A stretch of DNA of 43,793 bases from an uncultured Paenalcaligenes sp. (GCA_947626245.1 CANQRK010000003.1:1-43793); one strand, 5' to 3'; shown: positions 7,458-17,852, numbered from the stretch's first letter. The notes: generated by a model from the sequence alone, not told the origin. Numbers and translations are program-made.

Positions 7458-10400
7458 ATGAATAACATGAGTCGGCGCCAGTTTTTTAAGGTAACAGGGG
7501 GCACTTTAGCGGGATCCAGCATGGCTTTGTTAGGCATTGCGCCTACACCAGCTGTCGCAGCGGCAAGACAATACAAGCTTGAGCGCATGACCGAAACCCG
7601 TAGCACCTGTCCTTATTGTTCTGTAGCCTGTGGAATCTTACTTTATAGCCTAGGCGATGGCGCAAAAAATGCCATACCTAGTGTCCTACATATCGAAGGC
7701 GATCACGATCACCCCGTCAACCGAGGCACTTTGTGTCCTAAAGGCGCCGGTCTAGTCGACTTCATCCGCAGCCCTAATCGTCTGATGTACCCCGAGTACC
7801 GTGCCCCAGGTTCGGACTCATGGGAGCGTATCTCTTGGGATGACGCTTTTACCCGCATTGCAAAACTCATGAAAGAGGACCGCGATGCTAACTTTGTACA
7901 AACCACGGATGACGGCAAAGTCGTAAACCGTTGGATCACAACCGGTATGCTTGCTGCTTCAGCAAGTAGTAACGAAGTGGGTTATATCACCCACAAGGTT
8001 GTTCGTTCCATGGGTATGCTCGTATTCGATAATCAAGCACGTGTTTGACACGGTCCGACGGTGGCAGGTCTTGCCCCGACGTTTGGCCGAGGCGCGATGA
8101 CGAACCATTGGGTCGACATCAAAAACGCTGACATAGTTTTGATTATGGGTGGTAACGCCGCTGAAGCTCACCCCTGTGGCTTTAAGTGGGTAACCGAGGC
8201 GAAAGCCCATCGTGGTGCCAAACTCATCGTAGTTGACCCACGTTTTAACCGCTCTGCAGCGGTAGCCGACTTGTACGCACCGATCCGTACCGGAACCGAT
8301 ATTGTGTTCTTAGGTGGGGTCATCAAGTACTTGCTCGACAACAACAAGATCCAGCACGAGTATGTCAAAAATTACACTGACATGAGCTTTATCGTGCGCG
8401 AAGACTTTGACTTCGAAGAAGGCCTGTTTTCTGGGTATAACCCAGATACGCGTAGTTACGACCGTATGACTTGGGATTACGAGCTTGACGTCAATGGTGA
8501 CGTGATCTCCGATCCGTCTTTGTCGCACCCTCGTTGCGTCTATAACATGCTGCGTGAACACTATGCTCGCTATACACCTGAAATGGTGAATCGCGTGTGT
8601 GGTACCCCTATCAATAAATTTGAACAAGTCTGTGAACTGCTTTCTAGCACTCACACGCCTGACCGTGCCGGTACGATTCTGTACGCACTAGGCTGGACTC
8701 AGCACTCTATTGGTTCCCAGATTATTCGTACGGGCGCCATGTTGCAGTTGCTATTGGGTAACATCGGTATTGCTGGTGGTGGTATGAACGCTTTGCGCGG
8801 TCACTCCAACATTCAAGGTCTAACCGATATTGGTTTAATGACTAACCTATTACCCGGTTACTTGACGCTGCCCAATGAAAACGAGCAAGACTTCGATGGG
8901 TATATTGCAGCACGTGCACCCAAAGCCATGCGTCCTAATCAGCTTAACTACTGGAGCAACTACAAAAAGTTCCACGTTAGCTTGACCAAAGCATGGTGGG
9001 GCGATCACGCGCATGAGTACAACAACTTTGCTTATGATTACTTTCCTAAGCTAGACAAGATGTACGATATGTTGCAAGCCTACGAAATGATGAACAAAGG
9101 TGAAATGACCGGTTACATCTGTCAAGGCTTCAACCCACTGGCTGCAGCACCTAACAAGGCCAAATTGATCAAGGGCTTCTCCAAGCTGAAGTTCATGGTC
9201 ATTATGGATCCGTTAGCCACTGAAACGTCTGAGTTCTGGCGTAATGCTGGCGAAGCTAACGATGTAGATACCGCTTCCATTCAAACCGAAGTCTTCCGCT
9301 TACCTACCTCCTGTTTTGCCGAGGAAGAGGGCGCGTTGGTTAACTCTGGTCGTTGGTTGCAGTGGCACTGGAAAGCGGCCGAACCTCCGGGGGAATCCAA
9401 AACCGACATCGAAATTATGGCGACCTTGTATCACCATATTCGTGAGCTTTACAAAAAAGACGGTGGTGCGTACGCAGACCCCATCAACAATATTTATTGG
9501 CCTTATGTGCATCCTACGGATCCCACTGCCGAAGAACTCGCCAAAGAGCTCAACGGTCGTGCCTTAGTTGATTTGCGTGATGCCAATGGCAATATTACTC
9601 GTAAAGCCGGCGAGCAATTGTCGGGTTTTGGTGAGTTGCGTGATGATGGTTCTACGTTAGCTGCTTGTTGGATTTACGCTGGCTCTTGGACCGAAGAAGG
9701 CAATATGATGGCGCGCCGCGACAGCAGCGACCCAACTGGCATTGGTCAAACCCTGAAATGGGCTTGGGCATGGCCAGCCAACCGTCGTGTGTTGTACAAC
9801 CGTGCATCGTGTGACCTTCAAGGCAATCCCTTTGACCCAACTCGTGTATTAATTTACTGGGATGGCAAAAAGTGGACCGGTGCTGATGTACCTGACTTTA
9901 AAGTCGACGAGATTCCTACTGCTGGCATGGGGCCGTTCATCATGAACCCCGAAGGCACAGCACGATTCTTTGCGCGTAAAGGTCTGGTCGATGGTCCGTT
10001 CCCAACGCACTACGAGCCGTTTGAAACGCCTCTGGGCTACAACCCCTTGTTTAAAGACAACGCTCAGGTGGTTAGCAACCCAGCCGCTCGTGTATTTGCC
10101 GATGATTGGGCCGAGTTCGCGACGGTCGAAGAGTTCCCATATGTAGGTACTACCTATCGTATTACCGAGCACTTCCACTACTGGACGAAAAACGTTTTGC
10201 TTAACGCCATTATCCAACCACAGCAGTTTGTGGAAATTGGCGAAGAACTAGCAGACAGCCTAGGCATCAAAGACGGTGATTGGGTCAAAGTGTCTTCTCT
10301 CCGCGGTTACATCAAAGCCAAGGCGGTAGTCACCAAACGTATTGTTAGTCTGGACGTAGAAGGAAAACGCGTTCACCAAGTGGGTATTCCTATCCACTGG

Positions 10401-10520
10401 GGTTTTATCGGCTTGACAAAACCTGGTTTCCTTGCGAATACGCTCACTCCGTTTGTGGGTGATGCCAATACGCAAACACCAGAGTTCAAGTCCTTCCTCG
10501 TGAACGTGGAAAAGGCATAA
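7458..10520 (+). CDS. fdnG: Formate dehydrogenase-N/O alpha subunit, selenocysteine-containing
   Basis: Catalytic subunit of the respiratory formate dehydrogenase, oxidising formate to CO2 on the periplasmic side with a bis-MGD molybdenum (or tungsten) centre. The N-terminus has a Tat signal (SRRQFFK) and then cysteines C51, C54, C58 and C93 for one [4Fe-4S] cluster. The frame is interrupted only by TGA at 8046-8048; the flanks, DNQARV before and [17 protein letters not shown] after, match the active-site selenocysteine region of FdnG/FdoG, so codon 197 is read as Sec and the total is 1020 residues, as expected for the family. A SECIS-like hairpin follows the UGA. ATG at 7458 is preceded by GGAGAG. 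It heads an operon with the beta and gamma subunits. FdnG and FdoG paralogues cannot be separated by sequence alone here. Confidence 0.97.
8046..8086 (+). promoter_or_regulatory. Selenocysteine UGA codon and bacterial SECIS hairpin
   Basis: Directly after the UGA the mRNA can form a hairpin whose upper stem pairs GTGGCA (8061-8066) with TGCCCC (8072-8077), with one T-C mismatch, closing a GGUCU loop at 8067-8071. The loop sits about 20 bases from the UGA, as in the E. coli fdhF and fdnG elements, where SelB contacts the GGUCU loop. Confidence 0.88.
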
Positions 10521-10530
10521 GGAGATCGTA

Positions 10531-11439
10531 ATGGCATTAGAATCAATGGACATTCAGCGTCGCTCTGCGACCACGACTCCTTCACCTAGCGTACGTCATC
10601 CTAATCCTGGCACGGACGGTGTAGCCAAGCTGATCGATACCACTAAATGTATCGGCTGTAAGGCGTGTCAAGTTGCCTGTATGGAATGGAACGACTTACG
10701 TGGTGATGTCGGTATTAACGTGGGTGTGTATGACAACCCGGCCGATCTAGACGAAAACACGTGGACCCTAATGCGTTTTACGGAATACGTAGACGAAGAA
10801 GGTGATCTAGAGTGGCTCATTCGTAAAGACGGCTGTATGCACTGTGAAGACCCGGGCTGTTTGAAAGCCTGTCCTTCACCGGGCGCCATTGTGCAGCACA
10901 ACAATGGTATTGTCGACTTTAACCAAGAGAACTGTATTGGTTGTGGATACTGTGTTACCGGATGTCCTTTTGACATTCCACGCATTTCCAAAACCGATCA
11001 AAAGGCCTACAAATGTACGCTTTGTTCTGACCGCGTTGCCGTGGGTCAAGAACCAGCTTGTGTGAAAACATGTCCGACTGGCGCCATCGTTTTTGGTACC
11101 AAAGAAGACATGAAGCAACACGCTGCCGAACGTGTCGTGGACCTGAACTCGCGTGGGTATGAGCACGCTGGTTTGTATGATCCTAAAGGAGTGGGCGGTA
11201 CACACGTTATGTATGTACTGCATCACGCTGACAAGCCGGAAATTTATTCCAACTTGCCTAAAGATCCGCAAATCAGCCCCATGGTTTCTTTATGGAAAGG
11301 CTTGGCTAAACCATTCGGTATAGCTGCGATGGCTCTAACGGCAGCAGTGGGCTTTATCCACTACATGCGCAATGGTCCATCCGAGGTCTCCGAAGAGGAC
11401 GAGCGTGCAGCCAAGGAGGATAAAGACAATGTCCGATAA
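10531..11439 (+). CDS. fdxH: Formate dehydrogenase beta (iron-sulfur) subunit
   Basis: The 302-residue subunit carries electrons from the alpha subunit to the cytochrome b gamma subunit. Four ferredoxin-type cysteine groups are visible, beginning with [11 protein letters not shown] (C40-C50) and including [30 protein letters not shown] and the CTLCSD...CVKTCP set, giving four [4Fe-4S] clusters. One transmembrane helix near residues 252-275 anchors it on the periplasmic face, as in FdnH. It starts 10 bases after the alpha stop behind AAGGAG, and its end overlaps the gamma gene by 11 bases. Length and layout match FdnH/FdoH. Confidence 0.95.
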   Translation: MALESMDIQRRSATTTPSPSVRHPNPGTDGVAKLIDTTKCIGCKACQVACMEWNDLRGDVGINVGVYDNPADLDENTWTLMRFTEYVDEEGDLEWLIRKDGCMHCEDPGCLKACPSPGAIVQHNNGIVDFNQENCIGCGYCVTGCPFDIPRISKTDQKAYKCTLCSDRVAVGQEPACVKTCPTGAIVFGTKEDMKQHAAERVVDLNSRGYEHAGLYDPKGVGGTHVMYVLHHADKPEIYSNLPKDPQISPMVSLWKGLAKPFGIAAMALTAAVGFIHYMRNGPSEVSEEDERAAKEDKDNVR

Positions 11440-12067
11440 CAAGCAAACTATCGTTAGGTATAGCTCCGGTGAACGTATTAATCACTGGGTTACAGCGCTT
11501 ACTTTTATCTTGCTGACAGCCTCTGGCTTGGCGCTTTTTCATCCTGCTTTCTTTTGGTTATCACACCTATTAGGAAGTCCAACCTGGACGCGTATCTTGC
11601 ACCCCTTTATTGGGGTGGTCATGTTCGTTAGCTTCTTTATCTTGGCGATTCGCTTGTGGCGTTACAACCACTTCACCAAGAAAGATGCTGAATGGTTGGC
11701 GGCAATGCCCAAGGTACTTAAAAATGAAGAAGACGGAGTTCCTCTTGCTGGTCGTTATAACGGCGGTCAGAAAATCCTGTTCTTCGTTTTAGTTATCTTG
11801 ATGTTGGGCTTGTTAGGGTCAGGTGTCGTTATTTGGCGTGAGTACTTTTCACACCTTTTTGGTATCGACATGATCCGATTGGCCTCGGTGATTCATGCAC
11901 TCTTTGCTCTATTGTTGATTTGTGCCATTATTGTGCACATCTACGCAGCAATTTGGGTTAAAGGTTCTGTGCGTGCAATGACACGTGGTACTGTTAGCCA
12001 TGGTTGGGCTTGGAAACATCACCGTGAATGGTTCCGAGAGGAAGTTCGCAAACAAAAAGCGAAATAA
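11429..12067 (+). CDS. fdnI: Formate dehydrogenase gamma subunit, cytochrome b556
   Basis: The 212-residue membrane subunit has four hydrophobic helices and histidines suited to bind two b hemes, starting with H20 in [12 protein letters not shown] and H55 in ILHPFIGVV, plus H159 and H174 in VIHALFALL and IIVHIYAA. It should take electrons from the beta subunit to quinone. ATG at 11429 is chosen because it follows AAGGAGGA and yields the family N-terminus; the beta gene's last 11 bases overlap it, indicating translational coupling. Size equals FdoI/FdnI. A strong hairpin follows the gene. Confidence 0.95.
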   Translation: MSDNKQTIVRYSSGERINHWVTALTFILLTASGLALFHPAFFWLSHLLGSPTWTRILHPFIGVVMFVSFFILAIRLWRYNHFTKKDAEWLAAMPKVLKNEEDGVPLAGRYNGGQKILFFVLVILMLGLLGSGVVIWREYFSHLFGIDMIRLASVIHALFALLLICAIIVHIYAAIWVKGSVRAMTRGTVSHGWAWKHHREWFREEVRKQKAK

Positions 12068-12095
12068 TTTCCACTCAGCTACATAGCTAAAAAGC

Positions 12096-12133
12096 GGCTG
12101 CTACCGTTACTTAACGCTAGCAGCCCTATTTTT
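12096..12133 (+). terminator. Terminator or attenuator between gamma subunit and fdhE
   Basis: GGCTGCTA pairs with TAGCAGCC, and an inner CGTT/AACG stem extends it past a single C-C mismatch; CTATTTTT follows. It lies 28 bases after the gamma stop and about 17 bases before fdhE, so it may reduce read-through from the abundant structural genes into fdhE-sel. Confidence 0.75.
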
Positions 12134-12142
12134 CTAGGAGTC

Positions 12143-13090
12143 ATGATGCAACGCATCTTATCCCGTGGTGAGATTGAAAACTTAGATCGCACCAGTATGC
12201 CTCGCTTAACGCAACCGACAGAGCGTTCCGTTTTTCAAGAGCGAGCAAATCGTTTACGCCAATTAGCCGCCGACAGTGCTATTGGTGATTACTTACGCAT
12301 TATGGCGTATGTGGCCGATGCTCAGCAGGCGGCCTTGTTGAAATACACCGACATCCCTGGAGCCACCAAGGAGCAAATTGAGCGTGCTCAAGCACACGGT
12401 ATGCCGCCTTTACAGGCAGCCGGTTGGCAGCGTGATCCAGTCTGGTTAGCTATTCTTAGCGATGTGGTGCAGCAGGTACGAAACCAAGACGACTTGCCCG
12501 ACGCCGTGCACGTTATTTGCAAAGACCTACTGACTGCGATTGTAACTGGGTCTCCCGAACTAGAGCGTTTGGCAGATGCCTTATTAGCGCGTTTTAACGA
12601 GGATGTGGACCCAGCGCGTGCGCCTTTTGTTATGGCGGCTTTGCAGGTGTACTGGACTCGTTTAGCTATCGACTTTAACGAAGGTGATTTGCCCATTATT
12701 ACGCCGTTTGGTGTCTGCCCGTGTTGTGGCAGCTTACCCGTATCCAGCATAGTACGTATTGGTGGATCGCGTGAGGGAATTCGTTATACCACTTGTTCGT
12801 TGTGCTCTACCGAGTGGCATATTGTGCGTGTCACTTGTACGCATTGTGAAGACACGGAAAAAGTGGCGTATCACACTATCGAGGATGGCGAAGAGGCCGC
12901 GATCAAGGCCGAGTCCTGTGGCAAATGCAACACCTACCGCAAGATCTTTTACCAAAACAAAGATCAAATGGTCGAAGCCGTTGCCGATGATTTAGCCAGT
13001 ATTGAGCTAGACGTCTTAATGGGCGAAGAAGGCTTTTTCCGTGTCAATGGTAACCCATACCTTTGGCAGAAAAACGAGTCTGAAGAGTAA
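12143..13090 (+). CDS. fdhE: Formate dehydrogenase accessory protein FdhE
   Basis: FdhE is a cytosolic rubredoxin-like protein needed for maturation of the exported formate dehydrogenases; it binds iron through paired CxxC motifs. The 315-residue protein has CPCC, CSLC, CTHC and CGKC pairs in its C-terminal half, all four as in the family. Two adjacent ATGs (12143 and 12146) are possible; AGGAG at 12136-12140 is better spaced for 12146. It follows the gamma subunit after a hairpin and abuts selA with 2 bases between, consistent with an fdhE-selA-selB transcription unit. Confidence 0.93.
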   Translation: MMQRILSRGEIENLDRTSMPRLTQPTERSVFQERANRLRQLAADSAIGDYLRIMAYVADAQQAALLKYTDIPGATKEQIERAQAHGMPPLQAAGWQRDPVWLAILSDVVQQVRNQDDLPDAVHVICKDLLTAIVTGSPELERLADALLARFNEDVDPARAPFVMAALQVYWTRLAIDFNEGDLPIITPFGVCPCCGSLPVSSIVRIGGSREGIRYTTCSLCSTEWHIVRVTCTHCEDTEKVAYHTIEDGEEAAIKAESCGKCNTYRKIFYQNKDQMVEAVADDLASIELDVLMGEEGFFRVNGNPYLWQKNESEE

Positions 13091-13092
13091 CT

Positions 13093-14526
13093 ATGAATCG
13101 GTCTGAATCGTCACTAGGTCAGCTAGCTCAAGCGGCTGATATTCCGTCTGTAGATCGTTTGTTGCAGCTGCCTGCTATAGCGTTATTCGTGCAGCAGCAT
13201 GGCCATCGTTTGGTTGCGCAGCAAGTGCGTCAAATGCAAGCTCAGCTACGTCAGCGTGCATTGGCGCAACAGTTGGCATCAGACGAGCTACTACCCCAAG
13301 CACTAGAGCAGCGTTTTCAAACGCAGCTACAGGCCGAGTTGCAGCCCAAACTACGGCCTATGATTAATCTAACGGGTACGGTATTGCACACCAATTTAGG
13401 TCGTGCTTTATTGCCCGAGGTCGCGGTTCAGGCGGTAGTCACTGCTTTAACCTCACCGGCTAATCTAGAGTTTGATATTGGGACGGGCAAGCGGGGTGAT
13501 CGTGATGATTTGGTCGAGGATTTATTGTGTGAGCTAACCGGCGCCGAGGCCGCAACGATTGTTAACAATAATGCTGCTGCCGTGTTGCTCATGCTTAGTA
13601 CGTTGGCTCCAGACCGTGAGGTGGTGGTGTCTAGAGGTGAGCTAGTCGAAATTGGTGGGGCCTTTAGAATTCCCGATATTATGAAACGGGCCGGTGCTCA
13701 TTTGGTCGAGGTGGGTACGACCAATCGTACTCATGCGTTTGACTACGAGGACGCCATCACCGATCAAACCGCTATGCTCATGAAAGTGCATTGCAGTAAT
13801 TATGCGGTGATGGGTTTTACCAAAGAGGTTCCCCTAGCAGAATTGGTGCAAATAGGGCGTCAAAAAGGGGTGCCAACTACAGTGGATTTAGGTAGTGGTA
13901 CCTTGGTGGATTTAGCGCAATGGGGTTTGCCTTCCGAGCCCACTGTTAGACAAACTATCGAAGCAGGAGCCGATGTGGTGACGTTTAGCGGCGACAAGCT
14001 GCTAGGCGGGCCGCAGGCGGGCATTATTGTAGGCACTAAAGACCACATTCGAGCCCTCAAAAAAAACCCACTCAAACGGGCATTGCGGGTAGGAAAACTA
14101 ACTCTAGCGGCCTTAGAGCCTGTATTGGCTTTGTACCGTAGCCCCGAGTTTTTGGCTGAAAAACTCACGACATTGGCTTTGTTTACGCGCCCTCAGTCTG
14201 AAATGAAACAGCAGGCGGTGCGCTTACAACCTGTCTTGCAGCAGGCGTTAGGGGCTGATTACCAAGTCGCTATCGAGCCTATGTTTAGTCAAATTGGCAG
14301 TGGGGCTATGCCCGTAGATGTATTACCTAGCTACGGTTTGGTGGTGCATTTTGTGGGATCAGGTCGTGCGGGCAGTGCGATGATGAAAGTGGAAAGTTGG
14401 TTGCGAGGGCAACAGCGTCCCGTTATTGGACGTATTCATCGTGATACGCTGTATTTGGATTTGCGTTGTTTGGCAGAGGCAGACGTGTCGTTATTACAAA
14501 CTCAGTGGGGGCAAGCGCTACTATGA
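13093..14526 (+). CDS. selA: L-seryl-tRNA(Sec) selenium transferase
   Basis: SelA is a decameric PLP enzyme that converts Ser-tRNA-Sec to Sec-tRNA-Sec using selenophosphate. The 477-residue protein has the PLP-lysine segment TFSGDKLLGGPQAG (K302) and conserved stretches such as INLTGTVLHTNLGRA and FDIGTGKRGDR. Length is close to E. coli SelA (463 residues). The start lies 2 bases after fdhE; the stop TGA overlaps the selB start codon as ATGA, indicating translational coupling. Confidence 0.97.
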   Translation: MNRSESSLGQLAQAADIPSVDRLLQLPAIALFVQQHGHRLVAQQVRQMQAQLRQRALAQQLASDELLPQALEQRFQTQLQAELQPKLRPMINLTGTVLHTNLGRALLPEVAVQAVVTALTSPANLEFDIGTGKRGDRDDLVEDLLCELTGAEAATIVNNNAAAVLLMLSTLAPDREVVVSRGELVEIGGAFRIPDIMKRAGAHLVEVGTTNRTHAFDYEDAITDQTAMLMKVHCSNYAVMGFTKEVPLAELVQIGRQKGVPTTVDLGSGTLVDLAQWGLPSEPTVRQTIEAGADVVTFSGDKLLGGPQAGIIVGTKDHIRALKKNPLKRALRVGKLTLAALEPVLALYRSPEFLAEKLTTLALFTRPQSEMKQQAVRLQPVLQQALGADYQVAIEPMFSQIGSGAMPVDVLPSYGLVVHFVGSGRAGSAMMKVESWLRGQQRPVIGRIHRDTLYLDLRCLAEADVSLLQTQWGQALL

Positions 14527-16445
14527 TTGTAGGGACAGCAGGTCATATTGACCATGGCAAAACAGCGTTAGTTCGAGCTTTGACTGGGGTGAACACCGAC
14601 CGTCTCGAAGATGAAAAGAAGCGTGGTATTACTATTGCGTTGGGCTATGCGTATAGTCCATTAGCTAATGGGGATATGTTAGGTTTTGTCGATGTGCCAG
14701 GCCATGAAAATCTGGTGCATACCATGGTGGCCGGTGCAACGGGTATTGATTATGCTTTGTTAGTGGTGGCTGCTGATGACGGCATTATGCCGCAAACCCA
14801 CGAGCACGTTGCTATTTTGTCGTTGTTAGGCTTAACGCGCGGTTGTGTGGTTATTAATAAAGTAGATCGGGTCGAGCCCGAAGTAGTGCAGCAATTGCAG
14901 CACGATTTACAAAACGTGTTGCAGTCGACTTTTTTGGCAACTGCCCCTTTTTTTGCAACCTCTAGCCTAACAGGGCAGGGGATTGATCAGTTAAAAAATC
15001 ACCTAGAGTCCGAGGCGCAGCAGGTGCAGCAACGTCAACAGACCGGTTTTTTTCGCTTAGCTATTGATCGTGTTTTTACCCTAGAGGGCCAAGGGACCGT
15101 GGTCACTGGGACGACGTATGCAGGTATGACGCAGCTGGGCGATGAGCAGGCCACTTTACGTTTAATGCCTCAAAACCAAGGGGTACGCATTCGTAGTATT
15201 CATGCTCAAAATACACCTAGTCAACAAGCCAAGGCAGGCCAGCGTTGTGCGCTCAATATTGCTGGTGTAGCCAAAGATGAGATTCAGCGGGGCAATTGGG
15301 TAGCAGACAGTCGCTGTTTTGTGCCTGCGACACATATCGATGTGCGTTTACAGCTTTTGGCATCAGCGGATACCAGTTTAAAAACATGGACTCCTGTGCA
15401 TGTGCATGTGGGGGCGGCGCATTATGTGGCACACATTGTGCCGCTTAGCCAAGATGTAATCCAACCGGATCAAACTGCATTGGCGCAACTGGTGTTCGAT
15501 GAGCCCATTTGCTCTATGCCGGGGGATCGTTTTATTGTGCGCAATGCTCAAGCTAAACACACTATTGGTGGTGGGGTGGTGTTGGATCCCAATGCCCCCG
15601 ATCGTAAGCGCCGTTCTTTGGCACGTTTGGCATGGCTGGATGGGGTAGAGGCGTATCTCGATGGGCGTGGCTTAGACTTACTTTTAAGGCAGGCGCCTTA
15701 TGGGTTAGAACAGCCTTTTTTGCAGCGATTAATTGGTGCAGATATCGCACAACTACAAGCACCAACAGGAACGATATGGGTGCAGTCTCCCCGTTCCATC
15801 GCCTTGCGGGTGTTGATTCATAATAATGCGTGGGAACATGTCTTAGCGCGTATTGAAACCGTGTTGGCTGAGGCGCATGAGCGCTATCCTGACGAGCCTG
15901 GCGTAGAGGCGGCACGTCTACGACGCATGGTAGCGCCGCGAGCCCCCGATGCATTGTGGTTTGGCGCGTTGCACGAATTGATTCAACGCCGGCGTTTGGC
16001 CATAAATGGCCCTTGGTATAGGCTCAGCGCACATACGGTGCAACTGACCCCTGACGAAGAAGCTTTAGCTTTGAAGCTTATTGGCTTATCGCACGAGGGC
16101 AGGTATAATCCGCCCTGGGTTCGAGACATGGCCCAGACTTTAGAGGTGCCCGAGGATCAGTTGCGGACGTTGGGTAGAAAATTAGTGCGACAAGGTGTTT
16201 TGTTTCAGGTGGTGCGCGATTTATATTATCATCGCGATCATGTGTTGGAGTTGGCGCAGTGTTTAGACGAATTAGCACAGCCTAATGGAGTCAAAGCAGC
16301 CGAGTTCCGAGATAACCTTAACTTGGGACGCAAGCGCACTATTCAAATCTTAGAGTTTTTTGAACGGATTGGTTATACTCGTCGCTTACGCGATAAACAT
16401 TTAATCCGTCCTGATAATACTGTGTTTACTCAGCTGCAATCATAG
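14523..16445 (+). CDS. selB: Selenocysteine-specific elongation factor SelB
   Basis: SelB is the GTPase that brings Sec-tRNA-Sec to the ribosome and binds the SECIS hairpin. The 640-residue protein begins with the G1 motif GHIDHGKT, followed by DVPGHE (G3) and NKVD (G4), then two EF-Tu-like barrel domains and a C-terminal series of winged helices (about residues 370-640) for mRNA binding. It is slightly longer than E. coli SelB (614). ATG at 14523 overlaps the selA stop; an upstream frame from 14466 lies inside selA and is not needed. The tRNA-Sec gene begins 14 bases after the stop. Confidence 0.97.
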   Translation: MIVGTAGHIDHGKTALVRALTGVNTDRLEDEKKRGITIALGYAYSPLANGDMLGFVDVPGHENLVHTMVAGATGIDYALLVVAADDGIMPQTHEHVAILSLLGLTRGCVVINKVDRVEPEVVQQLQHDLQNVLQSTFLATAPFFATSSLTGQGIDQLKNHLESEAQQVQQRQQTGFFRLAIDRVFTLEGQGTVVTGTTYAGMTQLGDEQATLRLMPQNQGVRIRSIHAQNTPSQQAKAGQRCALNIAGVAKDEIQRGNWVADSRCFVPATHIDVRLQLLASADTSLKTWTPVHVHVGAAHYVAHIVPLSQDVIQPDQTALAQLVFDEPICSMPGDRFIVRNAQAKHTIGGGVVLDPNAPDRKRRSLARLAWLDGVEAYLDGRGLDLLLRQAPYGLEQPFLQRLIGADIAQLQAPTGTIWVQSPRSIALRVLIHNNAWEHVLARIETVLAEAHERYPDEPGVEAARLRRMVAPRAPDALWFGALHELIQRRRLAINGPWYRLSAHTVQLTPDEEALALKLIGLSHEGRYNPPWVRDMAQTLEVPEDQLRTLGRKLVRQGVLFQVVRDLYYHRDHVLELAQCLDELAQPNGVKAAEFRDNLNLGRKRTIQILEFFERIGYTRRLRDKHLIRPDNTVFTQLQS

Positions 16446-16459
16446 CAGCTAGTATTTTC

Positions 16460-16555
16460 GGAAAGCATTCGTATCTGGTGATGCGGCTGGGCTTCAAACC
16501 CAGTTGGGGGTGTTAGACATTCCTAGGTAGGTTCGACTCCTGCTGCTTTCCGCCA
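16460..16555 (+). tRNA. selC: tRNA-Sec (anticodon UCA)
   Basis: The gene folds as a bacterial tRNA-Sec: an 8-bp acceptor (GGAAAGCA/TGCTTTCC), 6-bp D stem (CGTATC/GATGCG), 5-bp anticodon stem (CTGGG/CCCAG) with loop CTTCAAA giving anticodon UCA at 16494-16496, a long variable arm, and a 5-bp T stem (GTAGG/CCTGC) directly joined to the acceptor, making the 13-bp helix that marks tRNA-Sec. The discriminator G and CCA are encoded. It lies between selB and selD in the same direction, so it is probably processed from their transcript; I see no strong promoter in the 14 bases after selB. Confidence 0.96.
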
Positions 16556-16614
16556 TCTCTTTTGATGTCAAGTGCAACGTGATTTGCCTTGTGATTCGAG
16601 TCTCGGAGTCCATC

Positions 16615-17673
16615 ATGTCCAGTCCCTCTTTAGATCAAGCGCCACGCTTGACGTCCCTCGCTCATGGTGGGGGGTGTGGTTGTAAAATAGCCCCCGGTGT
16701 GTTGTCTGATCTGCTTGCTAGCATGCCTGCCATGTCCGCCTACCCCAATTTGTTAGTGGGTACGGATACGGCCGATGATGCGGCCGTTTACAAGCTCAAT
16801 GACGAGCAAGCTCTTATTGCCACCACCGATTTTTTCATGCCCATTGTGGATGATCCCTATCAGTTTGGGCGCATTGCTGCGACCAACGCTTTGTCGGATG
16901 TGTACGCGATGGGAGGTACACCAATTATGGCTTTGGCCATCGTGGGTATGCCCATTAATACGATGGCCAAAGAGGACATCGCACAAATCCTTAAAGGCGG
17001 GGCCGATGTCTGCCAAGCCGCGGGTATTCCTATTGCGGGTGGGCATACCATTGACTCGGTCGAACCTATTTACGGTTTGGCCGCAATGGGTTTGGTACAC
17101 CCCAGTGCGGTACGTAAAAATGCCGAAGCCAAAGCGGGTGATGTGCTGATTCTCAGCAAGGGTTTGGGCGTAGGCATTATGTCAGCTGCGTTTAAGAAAA
17201 ATGCCCTTAGCGACGCAGGCTACGAGCTGATGTTGCACAGCACCACGCAGTTAAATACCCCGGGTAGCCAGCTCGCCAATTGGCCCGGCGTACATGCTAT
17301 GACCGATGTCACGGGTTTTGGTTTATTGGGTCATGCGTGGGAAATAGCGCGTGGCTCTCAATTGCATTTGCAGCTGGATTGGGATGCCTTGCCTTGGTTA
17401 GACGGCGTGCAGCAGTTGGCTGAGGCGGGTTATATTACCGGCGCCTCGGGGCGTAACTGGCAAGCCTACGGTCAGAATATTGATTTGCCATCAAGCTTCT
17501 CAGAAGTGCAGCGTGCTTTACTATCAGACCCCCAGACCTCTGGTGGGTTGTTAATTTCTTGCGCCGCTGATCAGGCCGATCAGATTTTGGCCCTATTGCA
17601 TGAGCAGGGTTTTGGCTACGCCGCTCAAATTGGTCAGGTTAGCACCGGCCAGCCTGGAGTAACAGTACGCTAA
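16615..17673 (+). CDS. selD: Selenide, water dikinase (selenophosphate synthetase)
   Basis: SelD makes selenophosphate from selenide and ATP, the donor for SelA. The 352-residue protein has the glycine-rich N-terminus GGGCGCKIAPG with C21 and K24 in the places of E. coli C17 and K20; the active-site residue is an ordinary cysteine and not selenocysteine. TDFFMPIVDDP and GATP-grasp-like segments of the AIRS/PurM fold follow. ATG at 16615 is chosen (GGAG 8 bases upstream); a GTG at 16579 would add 12 residues that begin right after the tRNA. A strong terminator lies 31 bases after the stop, closing the selenocysteine cluster. Confidence 0.96.
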   Translation: MSSPSLDQAPRLTSLAHGGGCGCKIAPGVLSDLLASMPAMSAYPNLLVGTDTADDAAVYKLNDEQALIATTDFFMPIVDDPYQFGRIAATNALSDVYAMGGTPIMALAIVGMPINTMAKEDIAQILKGGADVCQAAGIPIAGGHTIDSVEPIYGLAAMGLVHPSAVRKNAEAKAGDVLILSKGLGVGIMSAAFKKNALSDAGYELMLHSTTQLNTPGSQLANWPGVHAMTDVTGFGLLGHAWEIARGSQLHLQLDWDALPWLDGVQQLAEAGYITGASGRNWQAYGQNIDLPSSFSEVQRALLSDPQTSGGLLISCAADQADQILALLHEQGFGYAAQIGQVSTGQPGVTVR

Positions 17674-17704
17674 GGCTGTATTGCCAAGCTCTTAGGCTAT
17701 GTAG

Positions 17705-17741
17705 CCCCAAAGTGTTAACGCCACTTTGGGGTTTTGTTTTT
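17705..17741 (+). terminator. Intrinsic terminator after selD
   Basis: A perfect 10-bp stem CCCCAAAGTG/CACTTTGGGG with a seven-base loop is followed by TTTTGTTTTT. It ends the formate dehydrogenase-selenocysteine gene cluster. Confidence 0.93.
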
Positions 17742-17852
17742 CGTAGTGCAAAAAGCAGTGAATTGTGTGTAGGTTTAAGTAAAATGAGTTGGATGCCAAC
17801 TCAAAACTATGGTGGAATGAGGGCTCGTTTGATTATGCACAAGAGGATTGGA

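Noticed and set aside
8046-8048. Premature stop or pseudogene in the formate dehydrogenase alpha gene
   Set aside because: The flanking protein sequence, SECIS hairpin and neighbouring sel genes show that this TGA is a selenocysteine codon.
8310-10553. Several antisense open frames opposite the formate dehydrogenase alpha gene
   Set aside because: They are shadows of a highly biased, strongly coding frame and show no family features.
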